Assembly (NCBI RefSeq): GCF_004801405.1 | Contig: NZ_SSOB01000003.1 | Location: forward strand, 1 to 64,000 | DNA: 64,000 nucleotides | Reading direction: 5' to 3' | Origin: Cohnella fermenti | GTDB taxonomy: Bacteria > Bacillota > Bacilli > Paenibacillales > Paenibacillaceae | In this document: in pieces, positions 35,600-43,491 of the stretch | Layout of the letters: every line of letters begins with the position of its first letter | Numbering within the stretch: position 1 is the stretch's first letter | The notes under the pieces: model-generated | The model's database searches: none | The model's input: only the letters and a program-made list of their open reading frames with translations | What the model was told of the DNA's origin: nothing | Program-made: the position numbers and the translations under genes

Positions 35600-36781
35600 T
35601 TGTCGGGTGCCGAGGTGCAAGTATTGAGAGCCATTCTTATTGACGATGAACAGCCGGCGCTCGACATTCTGCGGGTGTTCCTGGAGCAGGACGGCCGGCT
35701 CGAGGTAGCGGGAAGTTACCGCAGGGCGAAGGACGCATTGGACGAGGCCGGCGGGCTGAAGCCGGATGTCGCTTTTATCGATATCGAGATGACCGCGATG
35801 AACGGGCTGGAGCTGGCGGAGAAGTTGATCGCTCGAATTGACGATATTGAGATTGTCTTCACGACGGCCTTCGACAAATATGCGCTTGACGCCTTCAAGT
35901 ACACGGCGCTTCACTACATTCTCAAGCCGCTTACTCCGGAGGCGGTGTGGGAAGCCGTGAACAGGCTGTATCGGCGCAAGGGCAAGGGGACGGGGAACGC
36001 CGAGCGGGAGACGCCCGCGGCAGGCTCGTCCGGGGCGGCCAAGAACTCCACCCTCGTTCGGCTCTTCGGAGGCTTCCGCATTCAGGGGCCGAACGGTTCG
36101 CCGGTTCACTGGAGGACGGCGAAGACCAAGGAATTGTTCGCGTTCCTGGTTCTCCGAGGCGGCTCCTTCGTGTCCAAGTGGGACATCCTCGACAGCTTGT
36201 GGCCCGACAGCGATGAGGAGCGGGCGCATACGAACCTGTACACGACGGTCTACAAGCTTCGCAAGGCGCTGCGGGAAGCTTCCGCCGACATCGCGATCGA
36301 GCAATCGATGGAGAATTACGGCATCCGGATGGGAGATTCGGTATGGGTCGACGCGGAGGAGCTGAAGAAGCTTGCGCTGTCGGCTTCTCCGCTCGACAAC
36401 GAAGCGGCAGACCGGCATCGGGCCGTTCTCCATTCCTATGAAGGAGAATTGCTCGCCGGTTGGGATTCGTTATGGTGCGTGAGCGAACAAGAGAAGTTCG
36501 CCCAGCGCTTCCGGAGTCTGTCGCTTCGGCTGGCCGTCTTCGAGCTCGAACGGGGCCGCCTGGACGACGCCGAGCCGGTCGCACGGAAGCTGCTTGAGCA
36601 GATGCCGCTGGACGAAGAGGCCAACGGAATGCTTCTGACGATCTACGCCAGGAAGAAGGATCGCGTCTCCTTCCTGCGCCATTATGAGAGAATGAGCAAG
36701 CTGTTCGAATCGGAGCTCGGCTTGTCGCCGCAGCCTTCGATCCGCAAGCTGTACGAGAAGATGATGGAGGCGGCGCCGTGA
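35600..36781 (+). CDS. Response regulator with SARP-type HTH and BTAD domain
   Basis: Response regulator of 393 residues from TTG 35600. The receiver (about 8-125) has LIDDEQPALD, the phospho-Asp in VAFIDIEMTAMNGLEL near residue 56 and Lys in HYILKPLT near 108. After a short linker, a winged helix of the OmpR/SARP type (about 150-245: VRLFGGFRIQG, KTKELFAFLVLRGG, LWPDSDEERAHTNLYTTVYK) precedes a BTAD tetratricopeptide-like domain (about 250-390). CAGGAGAGAG six bases upstream supports TTG; the frame is open further 5' but antisense to the SLH gene. It overlaps the hybrid kinase gene (GTGA), its evident partner, and is divergent from the surface-protein gene. Confidence 0.88.
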   Translation: MSGAEVQVLRAILIDDEQPALDILRVFLEQDGRLEVAGSYRRAKDALDEAGGLKPDVAFIDIEMTAMNGLELAEKLIARIDDIEIVFTTAFDKYALDAFKYTALHYILKPLTPEAVWEAVNRLYRRKGKGTGNAERETPAAGSSGAAKNSTLVRLFGGFRIQGPNGSPVHWRTAKTKELFAFLVLRGGSFVSKWDILDSLWPDSDEERAHTNLYTTVYKLRKALREASADIAIEQSMENYGIRMGDSVWVDAEELKKLALSASPLDNEAADRHRAVLHSYEGELLAGWDSLWCVSEQEKFAQRFRSLSLRLAVFELERGRLDDAEPVARKLLEQMPLDEEANGMLLTIYARKKDRVSFLRHYERMSKLFESELGLSPQPSIRKLYEKMMEAAP

Positions 36782-39700
36782 GTCCCCTGTCGAACCGTTT
36801 GTCGTTGGCGCTCCTCTGGTGCTCCGTCGCAATTGTGCTTCTGACGATAGCCGTTCCCCTCTATAAGGATGCGAAGCACCCGGAGCCGCGCGCCGAAGGC
36901 GGCGTCCTCGATCTGCGGAGCTGGGTCCCCGAGCATTCCAAGACGATTCGCCTCGACGGGGAATGGGAATTCTATTGGAACTCGCTGCTGACGCCGCAAG
37001 ATCTGGCGGCGACGGCTCCCGCTCCGGAGCGGATCTCCGTGCCTTCCAGTTGGGACACGATTAAGCATGACGGGAAGAGCCTCCCCGACAGCGGGTACGC
37101 GACGTATCGGCTTCATATCGACATGCCCGCAGGCCATGAGGGCATCTACGGGATCAAGACGTCGAACATTCGGGCATCGAACCGAATCTACGTCAACGGC
37201 GAGCTTGTCGGGAGCAGCGGCGATCCGTCGTCGTCCCCGGACCGCATCGTTCACCGGAATACGCCGTATACCGCCTTCTTCGAGGTGAGGGAGCCGCGGA
37301 TCGACATCGTCGTTCAGGTGGCCAGCTATAAGAGCTTTAACAGCGGCATTGTCCAATCGATCTCGCTCGGAAGCCAACATGCGATCTCCTCGTTCAACAA
37401 TTACAACAACGCGCTGGACGGAGGCTTGGCCGCAGGCTTCTTCGTCATGGCGATTTATTTTATCGGAATCTTCTTCCAGAGAAGCTCCTACAAGGAGCTG
37501 CTGTTCTTCGCGCTGAGCTGCCTGGCGACGACGGCGTTTATTCTTACGCATTCCGAGCGCCTGCTTACGCAGATGTTCCCGGAGCTGTCGATCGAAGCCC
37601 AATTGTACATCGAAGACATCTCGTCGATTCTGATGTTCAGCTTCTTCTCGCGTTACGTCTATCACTCGTTCCCGCATCTCTATCCGCGGGCGGTGCTCTA
37701 CGTCGTGGAGACGCTTGCCGCGATCGGGATCGTTGTTGTCCTGTTCACCTCGGCCAGCTACAACGGCCCGTTCGTCCTGTCGTTGTCCTTCCTGATTCTG
37801 TTCGTCATGCTCGTCAACAGCTTCTTCATGGGAGTGGCCGCGAGAAGGGACCCGTACGGCTCCGCCTACCTGTACATCGGCATCATCGGCACGCTCGACT
37901 TCGTCGTCGTCAACATGCTGAACAACGTCTGGAAGCTGGAGGAGCACTACTTCTTCCCTGTGGCGCTGCCGATCATCGTCATGTCCCAGGCGCTCTACGT
38001 CTCCAAGCAATACACGCGGGCATTCGAGACCGTCCAGGAGCTGTCGGCCAAGCTGTCGACCCTGGACAAGATGAAGGACGAGTTCCTGGCGAAGACGTCC
38101 CACGAGCTGAAGTCGCCGCTTAACGCGATGATCAACATCTCGCAGTCCTTGCTGAGAGGGGCGGGGGGCGAGATGAGCCCGGCCCATTCGGGAGACCTGA
38201 AGCTTGTCGTCGATACGGGCAAGCGGCTGTCGACGCTCGTGAACGACATTCTCGATTATTCGAAAATCAAAAATCACGATCTGACTCTCCATCTGAAGCA
38301 CTTCGATTGCCGCATGGTGGCGGATGCCGTTGTCGAGGTGTTCGCCCATGTGATTCGCGGCAAGAAGCTGACGATCGAGAACCGGCTGCCCCGGGGCAAG
38401 CTTATCGTCTGCGCCGACGAGAACCGGCTTATGCAGATCGTCTACAATCTCGTGGACAATGCGGTGAAGTATACTCCGTCCGGCACAATCGCGATTACGG
38501 GACGGCAGTCGGGAGAATCCGTATTCCTGACGGTGGAGGATACGGGGATCGGCATTCCGGAGAACCGCTTCGGCGACATCTTCAAGTCGTTCGAGCAGGT
38601 CGATTCCGGCATTGCCCGGAGCTACGGCGGCATCGGCCTGGGTCTTGCGATTACCCAGCAGCTCGTCGAGCTGCACGGAGGAACCGTCGAGGTGAGCTCG
38701 GAGGTCGGCAAGGGCTCCCGGTTCACGTTCTCCGTCCGGGCGGGGGAGCGGAGCTCCGTAGGCAGAGAGGAGCGGGAGCGCTCGTCGCCCGGCGCGCGGT
38801 ATGCCGACTTCGCCTCCGTTCCGTCCGGCGCAGCCTTGCAGGAGCTGGCGGCGACGAGCGAAGGAAGCGGCTACTCGATCCTCGCGGTCGATGACGAGTA
38901 CAGCAGCCTGCGTGCGCTCACGAACTTGCTTCGCCTGGATCGATACGAGGTGACCGCCGTGTCGGGCGGCGAAGAAGCGCTGGCTCTGCTGAACGAGGGA
39001 CGGACGTACGATCTCGTCCTGCTCGATCTGATGATGCCGGGGATGTCGGGCTACGAGACGTGCAAAAGAATTCGCGAGAGCTATTCGCTGCTTGAGCTTC
39101 CGATCCTTATGGTATCGGCGAAAAACCAATACAGCGATATGGCGGCCGGCTTCCTCGCCGGAGCGAACGACTTCCTGGAGAAGCCGTACGATCATCTGGA
39201 GCTGCGAAGCCGGGTGGGAACGCTTGTCCAGCTCAAGAAATCCGCGGAGGAGCTGCTGCGCAAGGAGCTGTCGTTCCTGCAGGCGCAGATCAAACCCCAT
39301 TTTATTTTCAACACGCTTAATACGATTCTGTCCTTCAGCTACACCGACCACGACCGCTCGCGCAAGCTGCTGGCCGACTTCAGCTTCTACCTTCGCAATT
39401 CGTTCGACTTCAAGGAGGCTTCGGCGTTCATCCCTCTGAAGCGGGAGATGGAGCTGCTGCGGGCTTACCTGGGGATCGAACAGGCCCGGTTCGGGGACAT
39501 GCTGGCCGTCGAGCTGACGATCGACCCTGCCGCGGAGAACGTGCCGATTCCTTCCGTGCTGCTGCAGCCGCTCGCCGAGAATGCGATCTACCATGGCATC
39601 ATGAAGAAGGAGCAAGGCGGGCGTCTGGCCGTGCGGGCCGCCGTCGAGGGGGACGAGCTCGTTGTGGAGGTTCGGGACGACGGCGTCGGGATGGAGGAGA

Positions 39701-39879
39701 AGGCGTCGCGGGAAGCCGAAGGCGGCAGGCAAGGCATCGCGCTCGAGAACATTCGCAGCCGCTTGATGCGAACGTACAATCGGGACTTGCACATCCGCAG
39801 TGCCAAGGGAGAGGGAACGGTCGTCATTGTTCGGATTCCGGTTTACTTTTCCCGCGGAAAGTCGTATGCTGGTGGTTGA
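36778..39879 (+). CDS. Hybrid sensor kinase: 7TMR-DISM, HisKA-HATPase, receiver, second kinase module
   Basis: A 1033-residue membrane kinase. After one helix (LALLWCSVAIVLLTIAVPLY), an extracytoplasmic DISM-type jellyroll covers about 45-200 (LDGEWEFYWN, VPSSWD, NRIYVNGELVG). Seven membrane helices lie at about 215-415. A first kinase follows: phospho-His in SHELKSPLNAM near 440, N-box in LVDNAVKYT near 560, VEDTGIGIPE near 591 and GGIGLGLAI near 617. A receiver at about 698-815 has Asp in VLLDLMMPGMSG near 749. A second, LytS/YesM-type kinase follows: KPHFIFNTLNTIL near 840, LAENAIYHGI near 935, VRDDGVGM. GTG 36778 overlaps the regulator gene by four bases. Signalling may run both to the internal receiver and to the BTAD regulator. 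Confidence 0.9.
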   Translation: MSPLSNRLSLALLWCSVAIVLLTIAVPLYKDAKHPEPRAEGGVLDLRSWVPEHSKTIRLDGEWEFYWNSLLTPQDLAATAPAPERISVPSSWDTIKHDGKSLPDSGYATYRLHIDMPAGHEGIYGIKTSNIRASNRIYVNGELVGSSGDPSSSPDRIVHRNTPYTAFFEVREPRIDIVVQVASYKSFNSGIVQSISLGSQHAISSFNNYNNALDGGLAAGFFVMAIYFIGIFFQRSSYKELLFFALSCLATTAFILTHSERLLTQMFPELSIEAQLYIEDISSILMFSFFSRYVYHSFPHLYPRAVLYVVETLAAIGIVVVLFTSASYNGPFVLSLSFLILFVMLVNSFFMGVAARRDPYGSAYLYIGIIGTLDFVVVNMLNNVWKLEEHYFFPVALPIIVMSQALYVSKQYTRAFETVQELSAKLSTLDKMKDEFLAKTSHELKSPLNAMINISQSLLRGAGGEMSPAHSGDLKLVVDTGKRLSTLVNDILDYSKIKNHDLTLHLKHFDCRMVADAVVEVFAHVIRGKKLTIENRLPRGKLIVCADENRLMQIVYNLVDNAVKYTPSGTIAITGRQSGESVFLTVEDTGIGIPENRFGDIFKSFEQVDSGIARSYGGIGLGLAITQQLVELHGGTVEVSSEVGKGSRFTFSVRAGERSSVGREERERSSPGARYADFASVPSGAALQELAATSEGSGYSILAVDDEYSSLRALTNLLRLDRYEVTAVSGGEEALALLNEGRTYDLVLLDLMMPGMSGYETCKRIRESYSLLELPILMVSAKNQYSDMAAGFLAGANDFLEKPYDHLELRSRVGTLVQLKKSAEELLRKELSFLQAQIKPHFIFNTLNTILSFSYTDHDRSRKLLADFSFYLRNSFDFKEASAFIPLKREMELLRAYLGIEQARFGDMLAVELTIDPAAENVPIPSVLLQPLAENAIYHGIMKKEQGGRLAVRAAVEGDELVVEVRDDGVGMEEKASREAEGGRQGIALENIRSRLMRTYNRDLHIRSAKGEGTVVIVRIPVYFSRGKSYAGG

Positions 39880-39901
39880 TTATTCCGCTCGTTAGGGTAG
39901 G

Positions 39902-40552
39902 GTGAACCGTACAATCATGTCGGATATGGAAAAAGCGGGCTACAAATCGATCGCGCTCGATATTGCGCAAAGAATCGTCAGCGGGGAGATTGCGGAAGGC
40001 AGCAAGATCTCGGGACGCTCGATTCTGGCGGGGCAGTACCATGTGTCGCCGGAGACGATCCGCAAGGCGATCGGCTTGCTGAAGGAAGAGAATATCGTGT
40101 CCGTGTCGCAGGGCAAGGAGATCGCCATCGTCTCCGTGTCGCGGGCATACGAATATATCACGAAGAACAATTATTTGAAGTCGGCGCATTCGCTGCGGCA
40201 GGACCTTCAGCATCTGCTCAAGGAGAAGCAGGTGATGGACCGCCGGTTCGAGTCGCTGCTGCTCGAGATTATCGAGACGTCGGACCGGATGAAGAACTTG
40301 AAGCCGTACAATCCGGTGGAGCTTGCGATCAAGTCCGATTCGCCCGTCATCGGCATGTCCATCGCGAACCTGCAGTTCTGGCAGAACACGGGGGCGACGA
40401 TCATCGCCCTTCGCCGGGGGACGAACGTCTCGATCTCGCCGGGGCCGCATGTCGTCCTGCTCGAAGGCGATGTGCTCATCGTCGTCGGGAACGACAAGGT
40501 GTACGAGAAGACCGAGGAGTTCCTTAACGGGAAGCGCGGGGACCCCTCCTGA
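39902..40552 (+). CDS. GntR-family regulator with RCK_C (TrkA_C) domain, BusR-like
   Basis: A 216-residue regulator. The GntR winged helix spans about 10-80 (AGYKSIALDIAQRIVSGEIA, then SILAGQYHVSPETIRKAIGL). A coiled-coil linker (about 90-130) leads to a C-terminal RCK_C/TrkA_C domain (about 135-205: GMSIANLQFWQNTGATIIAL, then ISPGPHVVLLEGDVLIVVGN). This architecture is that of BusR, a c-di-AMP-responsive repressor of osmolyte uptake in lactic bacteria; the RCK_C fold binds the nucleotide. The homology of role is inference. GTG 39902 lies 22 bases after the hybrid-kinase stop; ATG 39917 is an alternative start. A strong terminator follows, so no osmolyte transporter is co-transcribed. Confidence 0.85.
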   Translation: MNRTIMSDMEKAGYKSIALDIAQRIVSGEIAEGSKISGRSILAGQYHVSPETIRKAIGLLKEENIVSVSQGKEIAIVSVSRAYEYITKNNYLKSAHSLRQDLQHLLKEKQVMDRRFESLLLEIIETSDRMKNLKPYNPVELAIKSDSPVIGMSIANLQFWQNTGATIIALRRGTNVSISPGPHVVLLEGDVLIVVGNDKVYEKTEEFLNGKRGDPS

Positions 40553-40589
40553 TCTCGGGCAGCAGATCATATCGAAGCAACCGAAGCGG

Positions 40590-40612
40590 GGCGGCCTTAG
40601 GGCCGCCTTTTT
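40590..40612 (+). terminator. Rho-independent terminator
   Basis: GGCGGCC (40590-40596), loop TTAG, GGCCGCC (40601-40607), then five T. It ends the kinase-GntR transcription unit. Confidence 0.93.
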
Positions 40613-40641
40613 GCTTGTGCGAGTGAGATCGGTGGCTGCCG

Positions 40642-40731
40642 GATTTTATGCGAAAATTCACATTGGAGCGGCTCGCTGCCGGCACTTTGTACGATTTTAT
40701 GCGAAAAATCGCCTTCATGCAGGCGTCGGAC
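40642..40731 (+). repeat. 51-bp tandem repeat T4 (about 1.8 units)
   Basis: GATTTTATGCGAAAAT occurs at 40642 and GATTTTATGCGAAAAA at 40693, 51 bp apart. The first unit is closely similar to the first unit of the array near 46025 (CACATTxGAGCGGCTCG in both). The ATGCGAAAAATCGC core is the same as in arrays T1-T3 and T5. Confidence 0.8.
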
Positions 40732-40751
40732 TAAGGGGACGCACCACTATA

Positions 40752-40816
40752 TTGACAAACGATGTATCGCATATTAATATACAGACATACGATATATCGA
40801 CTGACGATGTATTTCG
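40752..40816 (+). promoter_or_regulatory. PadR-gene promoter with three operator-like palindromes
   Basis: TTGACA (40752-40757) and TAATAT (40775-40780), 17 bp apart, form a strong promoter. CGATGTATCG (40760-40769) lies in the spacer, CGATATATCG (40790-40799) 30 bp further and CGATGTATTTCG (40805-40816) beyond. Such AT-rich palindromes over the promoter fit autorepression by the PadR protein encoded next. Confidence 0.65.
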
Positions 40817-40868
40817 TGGCAATATAAAGCGCGTCGATACAAATTTTCCGAATAAGGGGGGAACTCGA

Positions 40869-41216
40869 TTGGAGAAAGGGAAGGATATGCTGCCGCTGAC
40901 GGAAGCCTTCTACTATATTCTCGTCGCCTTGTACGTGGAACCGTCGCATGGCTACGGAATCATGCAGGAAGCGGAGCGGATGAGCGGCGGGCGGGTGAAG
41001 ATCGGGGCGGGCACGCTGTACACGGCGCTGAACACCTTGCTGGGCAGAGGGGTCATCGACAACTATCCGGTGCCGGAAGGGACGGATTCCCGGCGGAAGA
41101 TGTACGCAATTACCGATGAGGGGCGCGCTGTCGTGAGAGCGGAGATCTCCAGATTGGAAGAGCTGCTCAAGTCCGGCAAGCAAGCACTGAGCATAGGGGA
41201 GGAGCGCGGAACATGA
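40869..41216 (+). CDS. PadR-family transcriptional regulator
   Basis: Short PadR regulator (subfamily with one C-terminal helix), 115 residues from TTG 40869. The winged helix comprises TEAFYYILVALYVEPSHGYG, ERMSGGRVKIGAGTLYTALN and a wing with GTDSRRKMYAITDEGRAVV; a final helix (about 85-110) dimerises. AAGGGGGG seven bases upstream of TTG favours that start over ATG 40887. It overlaps the DUF2812 gene by four bases, a pairing common in Bacillota where the PadR protein represses its own operon. Palindromes over the promoter are the probable operators. Confidence 0.9.
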   Translation: MEKGKDMLPLTEAFYYILVALYVEPSHGYGIMQEAERMSGGRVKIGAGTLYTALNTLLGRGVIDNYPVPEGTDSRRKMYAITDEGRAVVRAEISRLEELLKSGKQALSIGEERGT

Positions 41217-41743
41217 CAACGGCCAAGGAGAAACGTTACCGGCTGTCGCTAAGCTGGGAGCACGAGAAGGAAGAGGAGTGGCTGAACGCCCGCTCGGCGG
41301 AGGGGCTTCACTTCAAGAAGCTGAGCCTCGTCAAGTATACGTTCGATAGAGACCCTTCGGTCCGGTACACGTATCGCCTCGATTACCAGGGCGGATTCGG
41401 CAAGACGATGAGCAAGGAGGAATACATCGAGCTGTACCGCGACGCGGGCTGGGAGTATGTGAGCTCCTACGGCGCCATGTGGCACTACTTCCGCAGGCCG
41501 TACGAGGAGGGAGAGGAAGCGCAACTGCTGTACACGGATTCGGAGTCGCTGGCCGGACTGTATAAGCGCGTCCAGGCGATGATTGCCGTCATGTTCTTTA
41601 TGAACCTCTTCTTTATGGTGTTCAACACGATAAGGGGAGGGGTGCTCGGCTACTCGCTGCTTGTTCTCTACGTCTTCCTCTTCGCCGTGCTGGGCACGGG
41701 GTACTTCAGGCTCGGGAAGAAGATCAAACGGATCTCGAAGTAA
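41213..41743 (+). CDS. DUF2812 domain membrane protein
   Basis: DUF2812 protein, 176 residues. The N-terminal soluble domain (1-110) shows family features: EKEEEWLNARSAEGLHFKKL, FDRDPSVRYTYRLDYQ and YRDAGWEYVSSYGAMWHYF. Two membrane helices follow (about 120-140 MIAVMFFMNLFFMVFNTI and 145-168 GYSLLVLYVFLFAVLGTGYF), with a short basic tail. Proteins of this family are usually encoded next to PadR regulators, as here (ATGA overlap). Their biochemical function is unknown; a role in envelope stress or drug response is often supposed. Confidence 0.87.
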   Translation: MTTAKEKRYRLSLSWEHEKEEEWLNARSAEGLHFKKLSLVKYTFDRDPSVRYTYRLDYQGGFGKTMSKEEYIELYRDAGWEYVSSYGAMWHYFRRPYEEGEEAQLLYTDSESLAGLYKRVQAMIAVMFFMNLFFMVFNTIRGGVLGYSLLVLYVFLFAVLGTGYFRLGKKIKRISK

Positions 41744-41899
41744 TGGCAGAACGTATGAGCGTTAATCGGCGACCGCTTCCCGGACTCGGGCATGGCGGTC
41801 GCTTTGTCGTGCCGCAAAACACATATTCTTCACATAATTCCACGAAAATTACGCGAAAATCGCTTAGTAATCTGATAGATAGTCGTTGATTCTTTTTGT

Positions 41900-41918
41900 G
41901 ATAATGATAATCATTGCC
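41900..41918 (+). promoter_or_regulatory. Fur box upstream of efeU
   Basis: GATAATGATAATCATTGCC matches 17 of 19 positions of the classical Fur box GATAATGATAATCATTATC. It ends about 30 bases before the efeU start codon, so iron-bound Fur would block the efe operon. Confidence 0.85.
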
Positions 41919-41949
41919 TCTTGGTAAATGCGGAGGTGGCTGCATCAAC

Positions 41950-43443
41950 TTGCAAAGATCAATTTATGTTGCCGCGAAGAAAAGGGTTATGCTGGCGATC
42001 TGTCTCATTCTGATCGGGTGGATGAGCTTGTCGGGACCGCCTGCTTGGGCTGCAGTCTCGGCAGACGATATAGGAGCGGAAGAGGCGTCGACCCAAGTGG
42101 GAGAAGTAATAAACCGCTTGGAGGGCGGCAGCGCCGATGCGGCGGCAGAGCAATTCGCGGCGGTCAAGAAGTGGTGGGTGCTTCACAAGAACGATGTCAA
42201 GCAGCGCTCGCTTCCGCTTGCGATGGAGATTGACCGACAGATCGCGAGCCTGTCGCTGGCGCTGGTAAGCGAGGCGAACGACGAAGCGTTAACGCAGGCG
42301 AGCAATCTCCGATTCTCCCTCCTCAATCTGCGGGACGGCGCGTTCACCGACAACGACGGCCAGAGCGGGATGACGCTCTCCGCGTACATTCTTAAGCTGC
42401 GGAATACGGGGGATTTGATCGGGAAGCAGCGATGGGACGAGGCTCAGGGGCAGGTCAAGCTGCTCCAGCGCCAATGGCTGACCGTCGAGGGAGACGTGGT
42501 CAGCCAATCGCAGAAGGTGTACAACGATACCGAACGCGACCTGGTCCTGCTGGACGGATACTTGAGCAATTCCGGCAAGCGGGATCAGGCGGCTTCGATC
42601 GTCGACCGGATGGTCGAAGCGTTGGCTCCGCTCGCGGATGCGAGATATTCCTGGTGGGACGCAGCCTTGATTCCGATTCGGGAAGGGTTCGAAGGGCTGC
42701 TCGTTGTCGGTGCTCTGCTGATGTACGCGAAGCGAGCCGACTCGAAGCCGGCCAAGCGGTGGGTAATCGGAGGCTCCGCGGCGGGGCTGCTGACTTGTGT
42801 CGTAGTCGGCTCTGCTGTCGTCATGCTCCTCTCCTCCAGCGCGTTCGGGCATAACAACCTGCTCATTAACGGGTGGACGGGAGTTCTGGCCAGCGCCTTA
42901 TTGTTGTATGTCAGCTATTGGCTTCATCGCAATTCGGACGCGAAGCGCTGGAATCGGTTCCTGGCCGAGCAGAGCTCCAAGGCTCTTACCGGAGGGCGGA
43001 TGTTCTCCCTGGGGCTGCTCTCCTTCTTCGCGATTGTGCGGGAAGGGCTGGAGACGGTTATCTTCCTCATCGGAATGGCGAGCAAGATGTCCGCGATTCA
43101 GTTGACCGCCGGAATAGCGGCAGGCTTCGGCGTTCTGGCGATCGCGGCGTTCCTTATGCTCAAGGCCGGCTCGCGCTTGCCGATTCGTCCCGTGTTCCTG
43201 GTCTCCAGCGCCATCGTGTTCTATCTGTGCTTCAAGTTTATGGGCTCCGGCATTCACAGCCTGCAGATGGCGGGCGTTCTGCCGGCGACGGTGGATGAAG
43301 GGCTGCCCGACTTCACGGCTCTGAGCCTGTATCCCTCGTGGTACAGCACGCTGCCTCAATTGCTCTTCCTCGCTGCCGGCTGCATGGCTGTCTTCTTGTC
43401 GCTGGTATCGGCGAGACGCCAACGAACGGTTGCTCCACAGTAG
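41950..43443 (+). CDS. efeU: FTR1-family high-affinity iron permease EfeU
   Basis: Iron permease, 497 residues from TTG 41950. A signal peptide (LAICLILIGWMSLSGPPAWA) precedes an extracytoplasmic helical domain (about 35-235) found in Gram-positive EfeU. The FTR1 membrane domain starts near 240 and has the two iron-binding REGxE motifs: PIREGFEGLLVVG near 243 and IVREGLETVIFLIG near 363. About seven helices are expected. GGAGGTGG ten bases upstream favours the TTG start; ATG 41914 lies before this ribosome site and inside the Fur box region. With EfeO and EfeB it forms the ferrous/ferric transporter of the EfeUOB type. Confidence 0.9.
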   Translation: MQRSIYVAAKKRVMLAICLILIGWMSLSGPPAWAAVSADDIGAEEASTQVGEVINRLEGGSADAAAEQFAAVKKWWVLHKNDVKQRSLPLAMEIDRQIASLSLALVSEANDEALTQASNLRFSLLNLRDGAFTDNDGQSGMTLSAYILKLRNTGDLIGKQRWDEAQGQVKLLQRQWLTVEGDVVSQSQKVYNDTERDLVLLDGYLSNSGKRDQAASIVDRMVEALAPLADARYSWWDAALIPIREGFEGLLVVGALLMYAKRADSKPAKRWVIGGSAAGLLTCVVVGSAVVMLLSSSAFGHNNLLINGWTGVLASALLLYVSYWLHRNSDAKRWNRFLAEQSSKALTGGRMFSLGLLSFFAIVREGLETVIFLIGMASKMSAIQLTAGIAAGFGVLAIAAFLMLKAGSRLPIRPVFLVSSAIVFYLCFKFMGSGIHSLQMAGVLPATVDEGLPDFTALSLYPSWYSTLPQLLFLAAGCMAVFLSLVSARRQRTVAPQ

Positions 43444-43491
43444 AAAATAAAACGGAAGCGTATATCGCGAACTTATTGGAGGTTATCCCTA

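Noticed and set aside
36682-39792. A 1036-codon open frame on the minus strand
   Set aside because: Antisense shadow of the hybrid kinase gene; no ribosome site and Arg/Gln/His-rich composition.
40323-40868. N-terminal extension of the PadR protein
   Set aside because: It overlaps the GntR gene in another frame, a terminator and a repeat array; TTG 40869 has a strong ribosome site.
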